From Amyelois transitella (taxonomy: Eukaryota > Arthropoda > Insecta > Lepidoptera > Pyralidae), in NCBI RefSeq assembly GCF_032362555.1, contig NC_083517.1, positions 4,732,001 to 4,796,000 of the forward strand: a stretch of 64,000 nucleotides of DNA, given 5' to 3'. The position numbers and the translations under genes were made by a program. Each line of letters begins with the position of its first letter. Position 1 is the first letter of the stretch. Under the pieces are notes generated by a model. It was not told the origin of the DNA. It worked only from the letters and a program-made list of their open reading frames with translations, and made no database searches. Below are positions 56,636 to 64,000 of this stretch, piece by piece.

Positions 56636-56765
56636 AAACTTGTCACTATTTCAATCTCAATTCTATCATTAAGCCTAACAGCTGAAGGTGGCCTGTCAGT
56701 ATTTCAAGACTGCTGGCTCTGTCTACCCCGCAATTGTTATAGACGTGATTATATGAATGAATGAT
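56636..56765 (+). repeat. TATG-tailed retroposon, tail half
   Basis: CTTGTCACTATTTCAATCTC, AGCCTAACAGCTGAAGGTGG, GACTGCTGGCTCTGTCTACC, tail ATGAATGAATGA. Confidence 0.75.
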
Positions 56766-56925
56766 ATATTGTGTAAAATGATAGATGAAGATTGAAAATA
56801 GAAATGTTATTACCAGTCAACCGTATGCATCGAATGTCATTTTAGTACGCAGTGTACGTACACACGGAGTAGCGCTTCGAATGGGAGCAAAGAACAAGCT
56901 ATTATTTGTAGATAATTATTATATT

Positions 56926-56991
56926 GTAGTTGCGAATGTCCTTTTTGGTATATATTGTTCATAGAATACCAAAAAGGACATTTGCAACTAC
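56926..56991. repeat. Inverted repeat with pre-miRNA-like proportions
   Basis: 26-base arms (56926-56951 and 56966-56991) with a single mismatch that would be a G-U pair in plus-strand RNA, and a 14-base loop. Left arm contains TGCGAATGTCCTTTTTGGTA. Confidence 0.85.
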
Positions 56992-56999
56992 GAGAAAAA

Positions 57000-59190
57000 C
57001 GAATAATCCCATTTCGTTTCGTTCCCGTGAAAATTTTTGCGAAATCTTCTCCTCGTTCAACCCTAGAATACATAAGAAACCTTCATACCAAATTTTAAAT
57101 CTCTAGACCGACTTGGGCTTTGTATAATTTTGTCAGTCAGTCAATCACTCGGCTTCCTCTTCCAGCGTTCCGTATTATTCACGTCGGTGGCATTCGTAAT
57201 TTGCCGTATAGTGAACCCGCAGTGGTCAGCGCGCCAGCACTAACGCCCAGTAATCCAGGCAGTGCATCCATCACCTATAATCCGGGTGGGGCTCACACCG
57301 CTCAAAACGGCTATAAAGGGACTTAAAACGATTATGTGCGTAAAAGCGCCTCTTATTCGGCAATTGTTCGCCATAACTGCAAATTAAAATAATTATGGCT
57401 CGTTCAATGTTGCTTTATTGTCGATACAGGATTAGGGATGCTTAGAAAAATAAGTGTTATAGATAAAACATTTTTATAGACTAAATTTTACGACGAATTT
57501 TTGGGCTCCCATTTATGTAAATTGATAAAATAAGTAATCTCATTTCGTAAGCAACAAAAAACTCAGATCTAAAAGTGCTTCTGTCCTTAGATCCTAAAAG
57601 CTGATTTTCCTGGAGATAATTTTTAGGCAGACCAATAGCAATATGTTTACAATTTATAATACCTACCTATATGACAAGCATAGGTTTGCCGAATATAGAG
57701 GGCCTAGAGTAACATAATGGAAAAATCCTGTCAAAATTGCAAAAATCCTGCTAAAGTCCAACAACATGGTATGTAAAAGCATGAAACAAGTTCCAACAAA
57801 ACTTAGATTATGGTATCAATCATTCTCGTAGAGGATTGAAGTCTACGACACGCAAGTCATATGCATGATTAACAAATTTTGATGCGAATAAGATATAATA
57901 ATAAAATATAATTAAAATATATGCGAATAAGAATAGGAATATATTAAGATTTTATTATTAAAAATCTGTAAAAGAAAAGTAATGTTCCGAAATACCAGTT
58001 CAGCCTTGGACAACCCAAATAGTTTTAAGTTTCTAAATCTCACGGTAATGCAAATTGTAAAGTCACAATCGAAAAGCTTAATGTTCTTGACGTAATTACT
58101 CCCAAAGGCTTATACTGTAGGGTTTCCAATTTTAAGCCCTAATTAAAGGCGGGCATTGTCAAAGTTTCTCTTCTGTTTGCTTATTCGGGATCACTTCACG
58201 GACGTACTAGTAGATATCGCAATTGTCTCTATTGAATGGTTAAGGTATTAAAGTGATAACGACTTTCTTCTCTCAAATATTTATTGGTATAACAATTCCG
58301 ACTTTCATTATTGTTTTAGTTGAGTACGTTATTAGAATTTTATAAACGCTTAATTTTTTATAAGAATTTAATTTCAGTCTTATCAGAAGCAGGCAGCAAA
58401 GTTAAAAGCACCTAGTTAAACCTTAAGTGCGTTGCGTTGCTTAGCATTATTTTAAAAAGATACGATCTTACTATAAGTTGTAATCGAAAAGCTGAACATG
58501 TCTAGAACATCAAAGTACCCTTTGTCCGTGACCGCTAAGCTAGAACTACGCGCAATCCGCCCCGCCGGCCGCCATGCTGCGCGCTGATTTATTTGCCTTC
58601 TGTCTAACTTTCAGCACCTTGTTGCTACGACATTTGTTCATGACAATGAAATATACGACTGGTTCAGACGAAACTCCTTCTGTAGTCACTATAACTGTAT
58701 TCTCTATTTTATTGACATTTAATTAGACTTCAAGACATACCATTTAATTCTAGTAGGTAGTATCGTGTAAATTTTGTAACAAAGCATAATGTATTGATTG
58801 TTAGTTAAGTTAGACGTACTTACCTTCTATACATGCCTAAATTAAACTATAGACTAAATTTGTCATTTTACGCAAATTTGCTTGCGTACTTGTGAAATAA
58901 TAATAGTATGTATATGTACTGTAATTCACACTGATTTTAACGACGACGCCGAAACTTTGACAATAATATCGTAGGTATAAGTATGAGAACAACCTTCCTG
59001 CCTCTATTATTACCTGTATAAATAACAATACCTAAGTGTATTTCCACGGTAAATAAGTAAAATTAAGCTAATATTATAAAGAGTTGTAGTTTCTAACTTT
59101 GATTGTTTATTTGTTCAGAGCTAATCTTGGCTCTAATCACAGGACCATTCGTGAAACATTTTTGACCGAAAGATACAATTAGGCAATCGG
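57000..59190. other. Gene-free stretch
   Basis: 57005-57115 is a diverged dispersed repeat (CCGTGAAAATTTTTGCGAAA, ATACCAAATTTTAAATCTCT). 57150-57360 is a less AT-rich island with a 68-residue frame of no recognised family. A GC-rich patch at 58540-58600 (GCCCCGCCGGCCGCCATGCT) is unassigned. A short Helitron-like fragment lies at about 59068-59165. Confidence 0.35.
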
Positions 59191-59194
59191 TTTG

Positions 59195-59320
59195 CGGCCT
59201 GTCATTATTTGAATCTAAACACCATCTTAAGGTAAATAGCTAAACGTGGCCTGTCATCTTCTCGAGATGTTGGCTCTGTCTTCTCCGTAAGAGATAAAGA
59301 CGTCATTATATGTATCTGCG
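59195..59320 (+). repeat. TATG-tailed retroposon, tail half
   Basis: GCCTGTCATTATTTGAATCT, AATAGCTAAACGTGGCCTGT, GTTGGCTCTGTCTTCTCCG, ending TCATTATATGTATC. Confidence 0.7.
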
Positions 59321-59324
59321 AGTG

Positions 59325-60715
59325 TTGTAAGACTATGTGTATACATACTCACGGCTTTTGATATATCTGGGCCACCTAGCAGAGCTGTCTGCTCTACCAC
59401 TGTACCTTAGGCAAAGTCGTGGTGGGCTATTTTTATAATTAGCGTCTTGTTCTTAACATTTTTTTATATTAAGAAAATTAACGCTGCAGTTAGATCCTAC
59501 TTTTCAACCAATTATGGAGAGATAATTTTCAAAGTAGCTTAATGTAGTTAATAGCAATATTTTCAACGCAATTTGTAATTCAATTTCCTTGTGGTGGCTT
59601 GGCGTGGGCCTGAAGGGTAGTTGCAGTGGCGAGATAACATTATAACACTAAGTGAGTTACTCCACATTCCGCTCATTTCTGTTTGGCGTCGCTTATTGTT
59701 CCCACCATGTGTGTACAAAATCCTTTGTATACTTATTTATACATATATAAAGCAAACCGCATTTCTGTTATACCTAGATACTAGTATTTTTATGCACGAA
59801 AAACCTGCCATTATATTTTTAACCCAAAAAAGATGTTTTCACTTTATTTAATCCAAAATTTTATAGGCTTTGCATTTCTTCTTGGTGTCCAGTAAATATA
59901 CAGTTCACAAAAATATATCCCTATACCTACTACGAGTAATTGCGGAGTAGAAAAAGCCAACAGTCTTGAAAAGAACATTACAAATGTATAGAAAACCCAG
60001 AAAGGTAACTTTTTTGCAGTGACCCAAATTTATGATGTCAAATAATATTTTTTGTTTTATTATGACGATTTTAAATATAATTTTTGTGATATTTTTTTAT
60101 TTTTTACTTTTTATTTTATAATTTCTTTGAAGTGAAGATTACTTTCTTAATGCTTAATTAGCAAGAACTTAGTTTATTCATAAGGAAAGCCTTATCTGCT
60201 ATTGTTTACTGCATAAAGTCCTTTTTAGAAACTAATTCGTTTATGAAAATAATATAAGTGTCCCCTTAAACATTGGCTCTAGTGCAATTTGAAGTGTATG
60301 TGTTATTCTGATAAGTTTCATAAAAATCTGTTCAGTAGATTTTGCGTGAAAAAAAAACTGTATTTTTTGCATGTTACTGTTATTATTATCCTATTCACAG
60401 AGGCAAAGGGACCCGTACAGCGTCGGGTAAATACATGCTAGTTAACTTGATAACTCAGCAAAGCTCCGGAGGTTAAAAGTTGACTCCACGTGCTATAGCG
60501 GGTGACCTTCCCCACCGGATGCCAGTTTTAATCACCATCATAGTACGATCCATTAAATTTCACGACCAGTTTAACGCTGGAGTTTGAATCGTTAGAGGGA
60601 CTTCTAAATACAGTATACGTTCACTTGTCAAACATTTTAAGCCAGGTTCAAACGGTCGTATTTTTCGTGATTGCGTTACGTGGGCTTTTGTTTAAAATTA
60701 TATTCATTTTTAACG
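59325..60715. other. Gene-free stretch
   Basis: AT-rich; a fragment of the TATG retroposon may lie at 59938-59975 (GCGGAGTAGAAAAAGCCAAC). Nothing else recognised. Confidence 0.4.
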
Positions 60716-60717
60716 TA

Positions 60718-60866
60718 GCCTTTCAGTTTTTTTACGACTGTTGGCACCGTATATATATATATATATATATTGTAAGCCAATCCCTTAGTCGCCTTTTACG
60801 ACATCCACGGGAAAGAGATGGAGTGGTCCTATTCTTTTTGTATTGGTGCCGGGAACCGCACGGAAT
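60718..60866. repeat. Two opposed retroposon fragments around an (AT)n tract
   Basis: 60718-60750 is a plus-oriented scrap (CCTTTCAGTTTTTTTACGAC, TGTTGGCACCG). An AT tract follows, then a minus-oriented head half (AAGCCAATCCCTTAGTCGCC ... GTGCCGGGAACCGCACGG). Confidence 0.65.
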
Positions 60867-61312
60867 TATTTTGCTAATGCATTTTATTTTTCCTTCTGTC
60901 TGTTACACATTCACGACTAAACTCATTTTGAAGTAATTTTGTATAAATATAGATAAGTAGAATACTCCTGGATAATTAATACACATAAGGAACGTAGTTG
61001 CCAATTTCCAAAACTCTAGCTTTTAGAATGTGCGATTTCAATCAGTCAGTCAATTAGTCGGTGTCCTCTTTTATATATTTAGATAACACCTGCAGATATA
61101 TTCAGCGATTTCAGTGACAATATTCTACGCGATACCTACCTATTTCTTTATATATATTTATTCTTCTACATCAAAAGTGAATTATGAAGGGTTTATTGTT
61201 ATTCAATATTTCTGACCTAATATTTCATATTTATAAACACTGTTTCACACGCAACTTTGACGTCCTCCGAGTGAATGTTCAACAAGTAAATGCTAGATCA
61301 CGCCCCGTCTTC

Positions 61313-61579
61313 ATACATACATACATACATATGATCACGTCTATATCCCTTGCGGGGTAGACAGAGCCAACAGTCTTGAAAAGACTGAATGGCCACGTTC
61401 AGCTATTTGGCTTAATGATAGAACCGAGATTCAAATAGTGACAGGTTGCTAGTCCATCGCCTAAAAGAGGAATCCTAAGTTTATAAGCCTATCCCTTAGT
61501 CGCCTTTTACGACATCCATGGGAAAGAGATGGAGTGGTCCTATTCTTTTTTGTAATAGTGCCGGGAACCACACGGCAAT
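61313..61579 (-). mobile_element. TATG-tailed retroposon, full length, 10-base target duplication
   Basis: The best-preserved copy, about 267 bases: (ATAC)n tail from 61313 through to the head complement GTGCCGGGAACCACACGGCA ending at about 61578. CCCCGTCTTC flanks it at 61303-61312 and 61580-61589. It is the natural reference for the family. Confidence 0.9.
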
Positions 61580-61709
61580 CCCCGTCTTCGCCTGTGTAAT
61601 TCGACATAAAAATGTATTATAATTTCCGTTCCCGCGGAATTTTTAGGAAATCCTATCTTAATGCTCCCCTAAACTAACGAGTGGGATTAAATAATAATAT
61701 TAATACTTA

Positions 61710-61950
61710 TAGTCCCGTATTTATCCTTTGCTGGGTAAACAGAGCCAACAGACTTGAAGACTGTAAGGTCACGTTCAGCTGTATGGCTTAATGATGTAAT
61801 TGAGATTCAAATAGTGATAGGTTGATAGCCCATCACCTACAAGGGAAATCCCAAATTATGTATATTCCTATCCCTTTTATGATATCCATGGGAAACATAT
61901 GGAGTGGTTCTATTCTAAAGTGCTGGAGAGCACAAGGCACCTAAAAATCA
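61710..61950 (-). repeat. TATG-tailed retroposon, old copy
   Basis: A full-length but diverged copy: GGGTAAACAGAGCCAACAGA, GTTCAGCTGTATGGCTTAAT, ATGATATCCATGGGAAACAT and head GTGCTGGAGAGCACAAGGCA. Confidence 0.75.
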
Positions 61951-61954
61951 ATTT

Positions 61955-64000
61955 TGGCATGTTATGTAAATGTATCACAACCAGTTTAAAAAAGCAACTT
62001 CTGAATAATTTCTTCTAGTCGTATAAGTAGGTAAGGTAGTAAAAGGTCATTAAAGTGAGTCGAAGGCTGTTAAATCAGAGGGCAATTCTGATGAACGTAA
62101 ACGTCTATAGGTAAAGTATTAACTTTGACGTGTTTTCAATGTATCACAAAATCTTTATTACGTTATTATTACACGGATACTGAAGGTCAAACAATAAATA
62201 TATATTAAACCATTTATAGTATTCATAGTTGAGTTTAGATAAGTAAAAGTTAATTAACAGCCTGAGAAAATTGACACAAAACCAAGCCTTTTCATTTCGA
62301 AATATAAGAAAACTGTACCCATACCTAAATAGAAAAATTCTCATATTTCATATTTCCCACTTACTTGGATTTTTGTTTGATGTATTCTACAAATAAACTT
62401 TCATAGACAGAATACATAAATAATTCTATTTTATAATATTTTTGACATGCTAAACAAATAATACTTGAAAAAGGTCGAGATATTTTAGGATATAGCTGAT
62501 TATAATCAAATAACGCCTACCTTGGGAAGACTCTAAATGAATAGCACTTTCAGTTAATTATTATTCTATTAAGTTAAGTTAAACACTTAGCATTTAAGTG
62601 AATTGAAATAGGGAGAACTTACTACGTACTGCAAACATCTGAGCACAGCAAAACGCCTGGCGCCGTTTGAAGAGCAATGTTCCTTCTCCTTGGAGGTGCG
62701 CTGTCGACTAAATGGTACGGAATGCGAATATACTCATCACCTTCCCAGCACCGCCTCTTCCATGTCGAGGGATTTCGCTCGTTCATTCACCTTAAATCGA
62801 CGTCATTCCGAAAGGCAAAATAGAACACTTTCGAAAAAGCGTTTCCGATAAAACGTCCCCATCAAATTTTTTTCAATATCCATTTACGAAGGAATAAGAA
62901 GGGATTATGCGCAAACCAAAACCCTTTAATCTTGGGATATAGGTTATTGAAACATTGATAGGGGTGGCGACGAATTACATTTTGACTTGGATTATATGCG
63001 GAATTGCTGTTTCTATTTCTGGGCTTCCGGCGTGGCTTGTGACTCTTAATGAGACTCCTTTTACATTAACATTTTTATTTAAGCAATTTAAGGGTAGCTG
63101 TACTACGCGTAGGCATGTCTTCGTTATATTAGATCAACAAGATACCTAGTTAAGAAATTATAATAATAACATTTTGTTTTCGGACTGACTTCGATTTAGG
63201 TTCGTAACCATGGTTTTCTTCTTGTTTAACGATTAAGTTAATGATATAAATTACAAGATATTTTTTTTCAAATTTAAGTAGAGTTATTTTTACAGAGTAA
63301 AATAATAACTACTTATTCACAGGAAGAAGTAGCTTCTTCTTTGTGTAAATATTGTTAAAGTCGATTTTAGGTCAAAAACTAATAACTTTTGCATCAAATT
63401 TCGTATCGTATAGATAGACTTTGATGAGAAAAGAATTTAAATTGTTTCATACAATTATTTCATATCTATGATTGAGAGCTTCAAAAACAAAATGTAAAAA
63501 GATTCATTTAATATTCCCAACAACAGTCCCCGGGAGCGAAGCTACAATTTGTTTCACAAAGGCGGTTAATGTAAACGGCTGTACTTTTAGCATTTAACTC
63601 AATTACATACCTACCTACCACGCTTTGTTAAATAAGTTTCGTTAGGAATTATACCAACAAAGATTGTTCACGTTGGTCTGTATAGGCGTTACAGATTTCT
63701 TTTAAAATAAACTTAATGAAAGAGTTCTCCGCTTATACTGGCAAAAAAATTTACTGGGTTGATATCATTGGTTTATCAAATAAAATGAGTAATATTAGTT
63801 TAAACTTACTGCCAATGTATATGATTCAAAGAATTGTTGCTATTTTATCGTAATACATAAACCTATGTTACAAATGTTTCTACCAAGCGATGTGAATACT
63901 GACAAATGATGCCGGAACACAACTATCGTCCTGGCACGAGTCTCCCCATGTAGTTTTAATTAGGTACTTACTCGCTTTATAACAATGCAAATCGGTCCCT
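61955..64000. other. Gene-free right end
   Basis: AT-rich with one unique island at 62640-62870 (GCAAAACGCCTGGCGCCGTT, CTTCCCAGCACCGCCTCTTC) without coding signal. No gene recognised to the window end. Confidence 0.4.

Noticed and set aside
57120-57326. 68-residue frame in a GC-richer island
   Set aside because: No homology, no start or splice context, begins inside a dispersed repeat.

Overview
The window is eukaryotic, AT-rich and intron-containing, and almost certainly from an insect. Three things point that way: the 3' end of an insect ctrip/TRIP12 ubiquitin-ligase gene, TATA plus arthropod initiator (TCAGT-type) core promoters, and interspersed repeats of kinds I associate with Lepidoptera (Helitron-like elements ending in CTAG, a retroposon with a TATG-repeat tail, LINE tails, a Jockey-like reverse-transcriptase fragment). 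The exact species cannot be read from the sequence.

Layout. Positions 1-6194 carry the last 13 recognisable coding exons of ctrip on the plus strand, ending in a complete HECT domain; the 5' part of the gene lies left of the window. Its introns hold two decayed duplicates of its own HECT exons and a retroposon. From 10.5 to 30.0 kb lies a cluster of five single-exon paralogues, each encoding a secreted protein of about 240-256 residues built almost entirely of His, Gly, Lys, Glu and Asp. Two are on plus (10626-11363, 15119-15889) and three on minus (21072-21794, 25706-26440, 29182-29907). From 30 to 64 kb I find no convincing protein-coding gene: the stretch is AT-rich DNA with repeat copies, hairpins and several unique, less AT-rich islands that could be regulatory.

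The five histidine-rich genes are the main interest. All have a signal peptide, a shared central core (KGH-x-TKGHH ... DEFKK[DE]KHF-x-D) inside otherwise low-complexity sequence, and a C-terminal tail with tryptophan. Four of five also carry a furin-like R-x-[KR]-R site just after the signal peptide, followed by a D-L-[DE]-x-AASHH mature start. Genes 1, 4 and 5 share a core promoter (TATA, then GTATCA[GT]T about 29 bases downstream). Genes 1 and 4 also share ACCTTGA (an FTZ-F1-like half-site) 43-44 bases upstream of TATA, and gene 3 has it farther up. This suggests a co-regulated family of secreted, pH- or metal-responsive structural proteins. That function is inference; no biochemical role can be read from the sequence.

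The repeat landscape is also informative. Three copies of one retroposon retain target-site duplications of 10-14 bases. A Helitron-like element sits precisely between A and T inside a LINE tail. A 329-bp element with short terminal inverted repeats is flanked by 9-base duplications.
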